A stretch of 8,129 nucleotides of DNA from GCA-2862545 sp047609825 (GCA_047609825.1 JBLFXJ010000358.1:1-8129), one strand, 5' to 3'. Shown: positions 1 through 7,536, counted from the first letter of the stretch. A program made the numbers and translations. Notes: generated by a model from the letters alone, not told the origin.

Positions 1-900
1 CTCGTCGCCCAGGCCTTCGATGGAGTCGGAGCGGCCATCGCCGTCCGTGTCGAAGTCGTAGGTCGGCGGGATGCCGTCCTCGTTCTCCGGGATGCACTCG
101 ACGGCCTGGGGGCCCTCGTCGCGCAGCTCCTGGATCAGGTTCAGGCCATCGCCGTCATCGTCGTCGTCGAGGGCGTTGATGATGCCGTCTGAGTCGCGGT
201 CCCACGGGTCGTCGAAGCTCGTGCCGGACTCGCCGCCGTCGAGGTCGCTGCAGTGGTCGTCGAGGTCGAGATCGGCGATGGACAGGCCACACACGATGCC
301 AGGCTTGTCGACCGAGCCGGGCACGCCGCGCATGTAGTTCAGCCACTCCTCGAGGTCTTCCTTGAGGTCGCCGTCGGAGTCGATGTTCAGGTGGTTGGTC
401 CCGTGCGTCACCTCGAAGAAGGTGGGCACGAAGTCGTTGTCGTCGTCGTCGTCGCGCACGTTGGGCTCGTCGGCGCCGTCGGTGTTGCCGAGGATGCCGC
501 CGGCCTGGAGGATCTCCACCGCGGTGGGCACCAGGTCGCCGTCGTCATCTTCGTCCATGGCGTCGAAGGTGCCGTCACCGTCGGTGTCCTGGATGTCTTC
601 CACCGGGGGCGGGGGCGGATCCGGGTACATGCCGGCGATGTCGCACAGGCTGTCGTGCTCGTAGCTGCACTCCACATCTTCCAGCTCCGGCAGGTACTCG
701 CAGCCGTCGCTGATGCTGTCGCCGTCCATGTCGTCGCGGGACGGGTCGAAGCTGATGCACCACTCGTAGCCGTCCTGCAGGCCGTCTCCGTCGGAGTCGA
801 TGTCGCAGTCGTCGGTGTCGAGATCGAGCTCCATGTCGTAGGTCAGTCCGTCGCCGTCGTCGTCGGTGTCGGCCGACAGGTCGGGGTTGAAGAACGTATC
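1..900 (-). other. TSP3-like Asp-rich region after the repeat array
   Basis: Residues 2211-2510 lose the MopE pattern and carry irregular DxDxDG-type loops like thrombospondin type 3 calcium-binding repeats. Examples are DTDDDGDGLT (2221-2230), DSDGDGLQDG (2276 region on each side of a short gap), DTDGDGTFDAMDEDDDGD (2315 onward), DSDGIINALDDDDDGDG (around 2446-2462) and DTDGDGRSD near the window edge. Two runs of five aspartates occur at 2360-2364 and 2455-2459. A five-proline hinge (2305-2309) splits the region. Cysteines are scattered and not in the four-Cys register of the array. Calcium-dependent rigidity is the usual role of such regions and is inferred here. The region continues past base 1. 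Confidence 0.75.
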
Positions 901-3900
901 GCCGCCGGTGCCGTCGCAGTCGTTGTCGATGCCGTCGCCGATGTCGGCGAAGCAGCCGTCGGCGGCGCCGGGGAACCGGCTGTCGTCCAGCGGCCAGCAG
1001 TCGTTGCCGCCGAGGATCGGCCCGCCGTCCCAGTCGTCGAGCAGGTCCCACTCGCGGGGGTCGTCGAACTCGGGCAGGTCGAGGTCGACCGAGCCACAGG
1101 CCACGAAGCCGTCGTCGTCGAGGTCCTGCTCGATGTCGAGCTGCTCGCCGTCGCAGTCGTTGTCCTGGCCATCGCACCGCTCCGGCGCACCCGGCTGCAC
1201 GGTGTCATCCAGCGGGTTGCAGTCGCCGGGCTGGATGCGGGGGTCGCCGACCCAGTCCTCCGCCGCGAAGTCGCACTCGACGAAGTTGTCGCCGTCGAGG
1301 TCATCCTCGGAGGGGTCGAGCGCGAGGTCGCAGTCATTGTCCTGACCGTCGCACAGCTCGGTGGCGCCGGGGAACACAGTGGGGTCGGCGTCGTTGCAGT
1401 CGTCGCCGTCCTTGTCCACCGGGCCGTCCCAGCCGCCCACGTCGACCGTGCAGGAGACGAATCCGTCACCGTCGTCGTCGATCTCGTCCGGGGCGGACGC
1501 CGACAGGCCGGCCAAGGGGTCGTCGGGCACGCTGCAGTCGTTGTCCTGCCCGTCGCACAGCTCAGGCGCGCTCGGGTGGATGGTGGCGTCGTCGTCGTCG
1601 CAGTCTTCGTACCCGGTGGGCGTCGGGAAGAAGTCGGGGATCCAGGCCGGACGAGCGAGGGCGCACTCGATGTAGCCGTCGCCGTCGTGGTCGTACTCGG
1701 TGGGGTCCATGTCTGGGGTGACGCCGCAGTCGTTGTCGCGGCCGTCGCAGATCTCGATGGCGCCGGGGTTCACCAGCGGGTCCTCGTCATCGCAGTCGTC
1801 GTAGCCGGTGGGCGTGGGGAAGAAGTCCTCCGTCCAGCCCCCCGGGTCGCGGCCGCACTCGACGTAGCCGTCGCCGTCATCGTCCAGCTCACGCTCGTCA
1901 GGGCCGGGGGTCTCGCCGCAGTCGTTGTCGCGGCCGTCACACAGCTCGACGGCGCCGGGGAACACCGTCTCGTCGAACGGCTCGCAGTCGTTGCCTCCGA
2001 CCACGGGGGCGTCGCCATCCCAGCCGCCGGCATCGATCTCGCACTCGACGAAGAAGTCGCGATCGTGGTCGGTCTCCAGTTCACCGGGCAGGGCCTCGGC
2101 GCAGTCGTTGCGCTGGCCATCGCACAGCTGGTCCGCACCCGGGTACACGGTGTTGTCGAGGTCGTCGCAGTCGTCGCTGCCGTCGGGGGAGCCGGGGCCA
2201 TCCCAGCCGCCGTCGTCGATGGTGCAGGCGACGTAGCCATCGCGGTCCAGGTCGCTCTCCCGCTCGGGGATGCCGAGGGCCGCGTCGTTGCAGTCATTGC
2301 GCTGCCCGTCGCACAGCTCGGGCGCGAACGGCCACACGCTGGCGTCGGTGTCGTTGCAGTCGCGGTCGAACCGCACGCCCGGGTCACCATCCCACCCGAG
2401 CGGGTCGAAGATGCACTCGACATGGGCGTCGCCATCATTGTCGATCTCGTTGAGCGGCAGCGCTGGGGTGTCGCAGTTGTTGACGATGCCGTCGCACCGC
2501 TCGGCGGCGCCCGGGTACACGGTGGTGTCGGTGTCATCGCAGTCTGCGCCTCCGCCGATGGGCGCGCCATCCCAGCCGCCCGCGTCGATCTCGCAGTCGA
2601 CGAACCGGTCGCCGTCGTCGTCGACCTCGTCGAACCCGTCCACGCCGAGCTCGGCGAACATCCCGTCGCAGTCGTTGTCCTGACCATCGCAGCGCTCGAC
2701 GGCGCCGGGGCTCACCGTGGGGTCGGTGTCGTCGCAGTCGCCGCCGAGGGTGCCCGGGCCGGCGCCGTCCCACCCGCCTGCGTCGATCTCGCACTCGACG
2801 TGGCCGTCGAAGTCGTTGTCGCCCTCGTCCAGGGGAACGACGAGGTCGCAGTCGTTGTCGAGGCCGTCACACCGCTCCGGTGCGCCCGGGAAGATGGTGG
2901 CGTCGCTGTCGACGCAGTCGTCGCCCGCGTCTACGCCGGCGTCGCCGTCCCAGCCCGACGGGTCGATGGAGCACTCCACGTGGCCGTCACCGTCGTTGTC
3001 GATCTCGTTCAGCGGCACAGCGCCGAGCAGGCGGCAGTCGTTCGCCAGGCCGTCACACAGCTCGGGTGCCGAGGGGTAGATGCTGGACTCGAACGGCTCG
3101 CAGTCGCCGCCGCCGCGGACGGACAGGATTCCATCCCAGCCGCCGATGTCGAAGGTGCACTCGACGTAGCGGTCGCCATCGTGGTCGACCTCGCGGGCGT
3201 CGAGGGCAGGGCCGCAGTCGTTGATGATGCCGTCGCACAGGAACGGTGCGGTCGGGTACACCGAGGCGTCGTCGTCTTCGCAGTCATTGCCGCCGAACAC
3301 GCTGGGGTCGCCGAGCCAGCTGTCCCGCGCGGGGTCGACGCCGAAGGCGCACTCGACGTAGCCGTCGCCGTCGTCGTCGGACTCGTCCGTGGCGAGGTCG
3401 TCAACGCTGCAGTCCTGGTTCGCGATGCCGTCGCACAGCTCGGGCGCGGTCGGGTAGAACTGGTCAGAGCGCGGGTCCGCGAGGAGCGGCTCATCGCGGC
3501 AGTCGCCGCCGCCGACGACGGCGGGGTCGCCATCCCATCCCTCACGGTGGAACGTGCACTCGACGTAGCCGTCGCCGTCGTCGTCGATCTCGAAGTCGGA
3601 CAAAGCGCCCGCATCGCAGTCGTTGATCAGGCCATCGCACAGTGCTGGCGCGGTGGGGAACACCGTGTCGTCGCCATCGTCGCAGTCGTCGCCGCCGGAG
3701 ATCACCACGCCGAGCCAGCCCTCGGCCACGATGGTGCAGTCCACGTAGCCGTCGCCGTCGTTGTCGACCTCGTCATCCGGCAGGCTGACCAGCAAGCAGT
3801 CGTTCACCAGGCCGTCGCACAGGGGCGGCGCCTCCGGGTAGAACTCTTCGGCGCGAGCGCCTTCGTCGCGGCAGTCGCCTCCGCCGACCACGATCGTGGG

Positions 3901-6900
3901 GCTGTCGTCTCCGTCCCAACCCTCGGCATCGAACACGCACTCGACGAACCCATCACCGTCGTTGTCCAGCTCCTCGGGGCCGAGGAAGTCGATGTCGCAG
4001 TCGTTGATCAGGCCATCGCACAGCGGCGGGGCGCCCGGGTAGACGGTGCCGTCGGTGGGGTTGCAGTCGTCGCCGTCGATCGGCACGAACACGCCGTCCC
4101 AGCCGTCAGCGTCGATGGTGCAAGCGACGAAGCTGTCGCCGTCTACGTCGGTCTCGTCGATGGGCAGGGCGCCGCCGCAGGTGTTGATGATGCCGTCACA
4201 CAGCTCGGGGGCGCCGGGGAAGACCGACGCGGCATCGGGGCCCACGTCGTTGCAGTCGCCGCCGCCGAGGGGCTCGTCTGCGTCTCCCAGCCAGGTGTCC
4301 ACGCCGGGCGTGAACGCGCACTCGATGTACCCGTCGCCGTCGTTGTCGACCTCGTCGGCCGGCACCGGGCCGCCGCCGCAGGAGTTCGCCTGGCCGTCAC
4401 AGGCCTCGAGGCCATCGGGGCGCTCGGAGGGGTCGCTGTCGTCGCAGTCGCCGCCGCCGATCACCGCGGGGTCACCGTTCCAGCCGTCGGGGTCGATCAC
4501 GCACTCGACGTAGCCATCGCCATCATCGTCGATCTCCACGTCCCGCAACACCGCGTCGTTGCAGTCATTGATCAGGCCGTCGCACAGGTCGACGCCGCCC
4601 GGGTAGACGGTGACGTCGGTGTCGTCGCAGTCGGCGCCGCCGATCGGCCGGGTGGCGGGAACGTCCCAGCCACCAGGATCGATGACACAGTCCACGTAGC
4701 CGTCGCCGTCGTTGTCGATTTCGTCGACCGGCAACACCTCGTCGCAGCTGTTGTCCTGACCATCGCACAGCTCGGGTGCGAACGGCCGGATGGTGTCATC
4801 GGCGTCGTTGCAGTCCAGGCCGCCGAACACGAATACGCCGACCCAGGTGTAGATGTCGTATGGGCACTCGACGTAGCCATCGCCGTCGTTGTCCACTTCG
4901 TCGAGCGGCAGTACGCCAGCGAGGTTGCAGTCGGTGTTGCGGCCATCGCACGTCTCGGGCGCGGTCGGGTACACCGTGTCGTCGGTGTCATCGCAGTCGA
5001 GGTAGCCGACGGGCACTGCGCCGAGGCCGTCCCAGCCGCCGATGTCGCGCGCGGGGCACTCGACGTAGCCGTCACCGTCGTTGTCCACCTCGTCGGCCGG
5101 CACACCAGGGCCAGCGTCGCAGTCGTTGCGCTGGCCGTCGCATCGCTCGAGCGCTGACGGGAACACGGTGTCGTCGGTGTCGTCGCAGTCGATGCCAACT
5201 TCGGGAACCGACAGGCCGCGCCACTCACCGAATCCGAAGGCGCACTCCACGTAGTTGTCGAAATCTCCGTCGATCTCGTCGGACGGCAGTGCCAGGTCGC
5301 AGTTGTTGTCGATGCCGTCGCACAGCTCGGGTGCCGTGGGGAACACGGTGGGGTCGTCGTCGTCGCAGTCCTCGAAGCCCGACGGGCGTACATCCCGCCA
5401 GCCGCCGCGATCCTCGGTGCACTCGATCCAGCCGTCGCCGTCGCGATCCGCCTCGGTGGCCGGGAGCTCGCCGTCCAGGTCGCAGTCGGTGACGATCCCG
5501 TCGCACAGCTCGTCGGCGCCGGGGAACACGGTCGGGTCGGCGTCGTTGCAGTCGACACCGGAGATCGGGACGGTGAGCAGGTTGTCCCAGCCGCCGGCGT
5601 CCACCACGCACTCCACGTGGCCGTCACCGTCGTCGTCGATCTCGTTCGCGGGCAGCGCGCCGCCACAGGCGTTCACGATGCCGTCGCACAGCTCGACAGC
5701 CCCAGGGAACACCGTGGGGTCCACGTCGTCGCAGTCGTCGCCGCCGGAGAAGAACGGACCCGCACCGTCCCAGCCGCCAGCATCGATGGTGCAGTCGACG
5801 AACCCGTCGCCGTCGTCGTCGATCTCCTCAGGGATCAGGGACCCGCCGCAGGTGTTCACGATGCCGTCGCACAGGTCGACGCCGACCGGGGAGACCGTGG
5901 GGTCGATGTCGTTGCAGTCGTCGCCGCCGACCACGGCGGGATCGCCGAACCATCCGCCAGGATCGATGGTGCACTCGACATACCCGTCGACGTCGTTGTC
6001 GACTTCGTCGTCGGCGAGCTCATCGAGGGCGCAGCCGTTGATCACGCCGTCGCACAGCTCGATCACGCCGGGACCGACATCGAAGCCCGGGCCCGGGGTG
6101 TCGTCGCAGTCGCCGCCGCCGATCACCGACGGGTCGCCATCCCAGCCACCGGGATCGAAGGTGCACTCGACGTAGCCGTCGCCGTCATCGTCGATCTCGT
6201 CGACCGGCAGGGCGAGCGTGTCGCAGTTGTTGATCAGGCCGTCGCACAGCTCCGGCGCGCTCGGGAACAGCGTGGCGTCGCCGTCGTTGCAGTCGAGGCC
6301 CTCGATCACGCCGATGTCGCCGTCCCAGCCGCCCGCGTCGATCGCGCACTCGACATAGCCGTCGCCGTCGTTGTCGATCTCGTCAGGCGTGACAGCGCCG
6401 CCGTCGCAGTCGTTGGCCAGGCCGTCGCACAGGTCGGGGGCTCCGGGGAACCGGGTGCCGTCGGTGTCGTCGCAGTCGAGGCCGCCCGTCGGGAGGTCGG
6501 GGCCGAGCCAGTCACCCGGGGCGAAGGAGCACTCGACGTAGCCGTCGCCGTCGTCATCGACCTCGATGGCGGGCACGGCGCCTGGGCGATCGTCGCAGTC
6601 GTCGATCAGGCCGTCACAGACCTCGATTGCACCTGGGTGCACGTCGGGGTTGGTGTCGTCGCAGTCGCCGTCGTTCGTGGCAAAGCCGGCCCCGGGGGCG
6701 CACCGGTCGGACGGAAAGGCGGGATCGCCGAAGCCATCGCCGTCGGCATCGGCCCAGTAGGTGGCGAGGCAGAACAGCCCGCCGTCGCGGAACGTGCCCG
6801 GCGATTGCCGGCGGAAGTCGAGGGCCAGCTCATCGTGGTCGCCGTATTGGGAGGTGGGGTCGAGCTCGGTGATGCGCACCATGCTGGTGTTGTTGTCGCC

Positions 6901-7530
6901 GTCGGGCCGGCCGTCAGACGCGTCGTCGTTGTCGTAGTCGAGGGTGTAGACCACCACGCCTTCGGGGTTGAGCAGCCGAACCTCGTCGCCGCCGCCGCCG
7001 TCGAGGTTGAACCCGCCGCTGCTCGCGGTCTCGAAGTGCACCTGTGGGGGCAGCGCCACCGTGCACCACGGCTCGGGGTTGCCGGAGGTGCCGTCGAAGG
7101 TGGGGGTGCCTCCGCCGAACACGACCACGGCCTCGCCGGCCTGCAGGATGAGCGCGCCGAACACGTGGTCGGCGCCGGCGCCGTCCGAGTCCTTCAGGCC
7201 CCAGCCGGTGAGGTCGAAGGGCGCGCCGGAGATGTTGACGATCTCGATGAACTCGTCATCGGTCGCGTCGCGAACGCCGTCGCAGTTCGCGTCGCCCTCC
7301 ACGCCGTCGCCATCCGGATCGGCGAGGACCTCGTTGATGATGATGCCGAGGCCACCAGGTGGCGGTGGAATCGCAGGCAGACCGGTGTCACCGGTGTGTG
7401 GGAGGGCGCTGGTGTCGCTGGTGTCGGCCGCGGTGGCGGCCCCCGGGAACACGAGCACCCCGGCCAGCAGCAACCCGGCGAGGTACCGGTACGCGTGGCG
7501 CGTGGCGGGAGACGGGCGGAATGGACGCAT
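1..7530 (-). CDS. Giant secreted protein: LTD domain, 31 MopE-type metal-binding repeats, TSP3-like region (C terminus off window)
   Basis: The frame is open for 2510 codons from ATG at 7530-7528 to base 1. Every TTA, CTA and TCA on the plus strand falls outside the stop phase of this frame. The start is well fixed: an in-frame TGA (7536-7534) lies one codon upstream of the ATG, an AAGGG precedes it, and the ATG opens directly into a signal peptide. Order: signal peptide 1-34, linker 35-60, LTD domain about 61-250, repeats about 258-2207, TSP3-like Asp loops from 2211. No membrane segment is seen after the signal peptide, so an extracellular or surface location is inferred. The repeats match the family named after MopE, the secreted copper-binding protein of Methylococcus capsulatus; for most members metal binding is predicted, not shown. 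Copper, calcium or a purely structural role are all possible. Only four lysines occur (113, 2040, 2390, 2409). No frameshift is seen. The C-terminal anchor or sorting signal, if any, is outside the window. Confidence 0.93.
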   Translation of the reverse strand, partial: MRPFRPSPATRHAYRYLAGLLLAGVLVFPGAATAADTSDTSALPHTGDTGLPAIPPPPGGLGIIINEVLADPDGDGVEGDANCDGVRDATDDEFIEIVNISGAPFDLTGWGLKDSDGAGADHVFGALILQAGEAVVVFGGGTPTFDGTSGNPEPWCTVALPPQVHFETASSGGFNLDGGGGDEVRLLNPEGVVVYTLDYDNDDASDGRPDGDNNTSMVRITELDPTSQYGDHDELALDFRRQSPGTFRDGGLFCLATYWADADGDGFGDPAFPSDRCAPGAGFATNDGDCDDTNPDVHPGAIEVCDGLIDDCDDRPGAVPAIEVDDDGDGYVECSFAPGDWLGPDLPTGGLDCDDTDGTRFPGAPDLCDGLANDCDGGAVTPDEIDNDGDGYVECAIDAGGWDGDIGVIEGLDCNDGDATLFPSAPELCDGLINNCDTLALPVDEIDDDGDGYVECTFDPGGWDGDPSVIGGGDCDDTPGPGFDVGPGVIELCDGVINGCALDELADDEVDNDVDGYVECTIDPGGWFGDPAVVGGDDCNDIDPTVSPVGVDLCDGIVNTCGGSLIPEEIDDDGDGFVDCTIDAGGWDGAGPFFSGGDDCDDVDPTVFPGAVELCDGIVNACGGALPANEIDDDGDGHVECVVDAGGWDNLLTVPISGVDCNDADPTVFPGADELCDGIVTDCDLDGELPATEADRDGDGWIECTEDRGGWRDVRPSGFEDCDDDDPTVFPTAPELCDGIDNNCDLALPSDEIDGDFDNYVECAFGFGEWRGLSVPEVGIDCDDTDDTVFPSALERCDGQRNDCDAGPGVPADEVDNDGDGYVECPARDIGGWDGLGAVPVGYLDCDDTDDTVYPTAPETCDGRNTDCNLAGVLPLDEVDNDGDGYVECPYDIYTWVGVFVFGGLDCNDADDTIRPFAPELCDGQDNSCDEVLPVDEIDNDGDGYVDCVIDPGGWDVPATRPIGGADCDDTDVTVYPGGVDLCDGLINDCNDAVLRDVEIDDDGDGYVECVIDPDGWNGDPAVIGGGDCDDSDPSERPDGLEACDGQANSCGGGPVPADEVDNDGDGYIECAFTPGVDTWLGDADEPLGGGDCNDVGPDAASVFPGAPELCDGIINTCGGALPIDETDVDGDSFVACTIDADGWDGVFVPIDGDDCNPTDGTVYPGAPPLCDGLINDCDIDFLGPEELDNDGDGFVECVFDAEGWDGDDSPTIVVGGGDCRDEGARAEEFYPEAPPLCDGLVNDCLLVSLPDDEVDNDGDGYVDCTIVAEGWLGVVISGGDDCDDGDDTVFPTAPALCDGLINDCDAGALSDFEIDDDGDGYVECTFHREGWDGDPAVVGGGDCRDEPLLADPRSDQFYPTAPELCDGIANQDCSVDDLATDESDDDGDGYVECAFGVDPARDSWLGDPSVFGGNDCEDDDASVYPTAPFLCDGIINDCGPALDAREVDHDGDRYVECTFDIGGWDGILSVRGGGDCEPFESSIYPSAPELCDGLANDCRLLGAVPLNEIDNDGDGHVECSIDPSGWDGDAGVDAGDDCVDSDATIFPGAPERCDGLDNDCDLVVPLDEGDNDFDGHVECEIDAGGWDGAGPGTLGGDCDDTDPTVSPGAVERCDGQDNDCDGMFAELGVDGFDEVDDDGDRFVDCEIDAGGWDGAPIGGGADCDDTDTTVYPGAAERCDGIVNNCDTPALPLNEIDNDGDAHVECIFDPLGWDGDPGVRFDRDCNDTDASVWPFAPELCDGQRNDCNDAALGIPERESDLDRDGYVACTIDDGGWDGPGSPDGSDDCDDLDNTVYPGADQLCDGQRNDCAEALPGELETDHDRDFFVECEIDAGGWDGDAPVVGGNDCEPFDETVFPGAVELCDGRDNDCGETPGPDERELDDDGDGYVECGRDPGGWTEDFFPTPTGYDDCDDEDPLVNPGAIEICDGRDNDCGVTPDMDPTEYDHDGDGYIECALARPAWIPDFFPTPTGYEDCDDDDATIHPSAPELCDGQDNDCSVPDDPLAGLSASAPDEIDDDGDGFVSCTVDVGGWDGPVDKDGDDCNDADPTVFPGATELCDGQDNDCDLALDPSEDDLDGDNFVECDFAAEDWVGDPRIQPGDCNPLDDTVQPGAPERCDGQDNDCDGEQLDIEQDLDDDGFVACGSVDLDLPEFDDPREWDLLDDWDGGPILGGNDCWPLDDSRFPGAADGCFADIGDGIDNDCDGTGGDTFFNPDLSADTDDDGDGLTYDMELDLDTDDCDIDSDGDGLQDGYEWCISFDPSRDDMDGDSISDGCEYLPELEDVECSYEHDSLCDIAGMYPDPPPPPVEDIQDTDGDGTFDAMDEDDDGDLVPTAVEILQAGGILGNTDGADEPNVRDDDDDNDFVPTFFEVTHGTNHLNIDSDGDLKEDLEEWLNYMRGVPGSVDKPGIVCGLSIADLDLDDHCSDLDGGESGTSFDDPWDRDSDGIINALDDDDDGDGLNLIQELRDEGPQAVECIPENEDGIPPTYDFDTDGDGRSDSIEGLGDE
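910..6759 (-). repeat. Array of 31 MopE-type four-cysteine repeats (protein-level tandem repeat, about 61 residues each)
   Basis: The core of each unit is DCDDxDPTVFPGAPELCDG, then IxNDC, then DEIDNDGDGYVEC, then a linker with GGWDGD. The Cys spacing in regular units is C-x14-C-x6-C-x19-C (for example 968, 983, 990, 1010). The CDG cysteines are at residues 305, 368, 429, 493, 554, 615, 676, 737, 797, 861, 922, 983, 1044, 1111, 1171, 1238, 1298, 1366, 1432, 1492, 1554, 1614, 1679, 1740, 1803, 1864, 1928, 1992, 2060 and 2119. A degenerate 31st unit has its equivalent cysteine at 2193. Spacing is 59-68 residues, most often 61. Unit 1 is preceded by DADGDGFGDP (261-270), the canonical MopE-family entry. 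The motif corresponds to the Pfam 'putative metal-binding motif' family, from memory. Confidence 0.9.
1609..1827 (-). repeat. Recently duplicated linker between consecutive MopE units
   Basis: The linkers after units 26 and 27 both encode DFFPTPTGY followed by (D/E)DCDD. The two 27-base copies at 1801-1827 and 1609-1635 differ at 2 of 27 positions, both synonymous third-position changes (Gly and Pro codons). They lie 192 bases apart, exactly one unit. This linker sequence is absent from the other units, so it marks a local one-unit duplication within the array. Confidence 0.8.
6781..7350 (-). other. Lamin-tail-type (LTD) domain of the giant repeat protein
   Basis: Residues about 61-250 carry the hallmarks of the bacterial LTD fold: an opening strand IIINEVLADP (63-72), then DEFIEIVN (92-99), DLTGWGLKD (106-114), and LQAGEAVVVFGGG (129-141). 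The terminal part has VRLLNPEGVVVYTLDY (184-199) and the closing RQSPGTF (241-247). Two insertions are acidic and may bind calcium: DPDGDGVEGDANCDG (71-85) and the Asp-rich stretch 198-213. LTD domains are immunoglobulin-like beta modules common at the N termini of large secreted bacterial proteins, often beside nucleases or repeats. No nuclease motif is visible here, so a structural or adhesive role is more likely. The family call is from sequence pattern only. Confidence 0.8.
7429..7530 (-). other. Signal peptide of the giant repeat protein
   Basis: Residues 1-34 have a basic n-region (Arg at 2, 5, 11 and 15), a hydrophobic core (LAGLLLAGVLVF, 17-28) and a small-residue c-region ending in ATA before AD, which gives a likely signal peptidase I cut after Ala34. 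No cysteine lies near the cut site, so this is not a lipoprotein signal. A Thr/Asp/Gly/Pro-rich linker (35-60, containing TGDTG and four prolines) follows, as is common after the signal peptide in myxobacterial-type surface proteins. Export by Sec is inferred; no twin-arginine motif is present. Confidence 0.85.
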
Positions 7531-7536
7531 CGATCA

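Noticed and set aside
253..5157. A 1634-codon open frame on the plus strand encoding a Val/Ala/Asp-rich repetitive protein
   Set aside because: It is the exact antisense, codon-aligned shadow of the MopE array: GTC/GCC runs are the complement of GAC/GGC. Its stops would need TTA, CTA or TCA codons in the real gene, which are very rare at this GC. It has no ribosome site, signal or recognisable domain.
4572..5666. Long Thr/Ser/Ala-rich open frames on the minus strand in other phases (also 1770-2687, 843-1469, 3009-3614)
   Set aside because: They overlap the giant gene out of phase and read as low-complexity TTTATP-like or Arg-rich protein, typical of frame-shifted reading of GAC-rich coding DNA.
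910..6759. Regular DNA repeats resembling a CRISPR or satellite array
   Set aside because: The period is about 180-200 bases, the copies are diverged and codon-structured, and the conservation follows protein motifs; there are no constant short repeats with unique spacers.
910..6759. Canonical EF-hand calcium sites in the DNDGDGYVEC loops
   Set aside because: The DxDxDG start fits, but the acidic residue at loop position 12 and the flanking helices are absent; TSP3-like or MopE-type loops describe them better.
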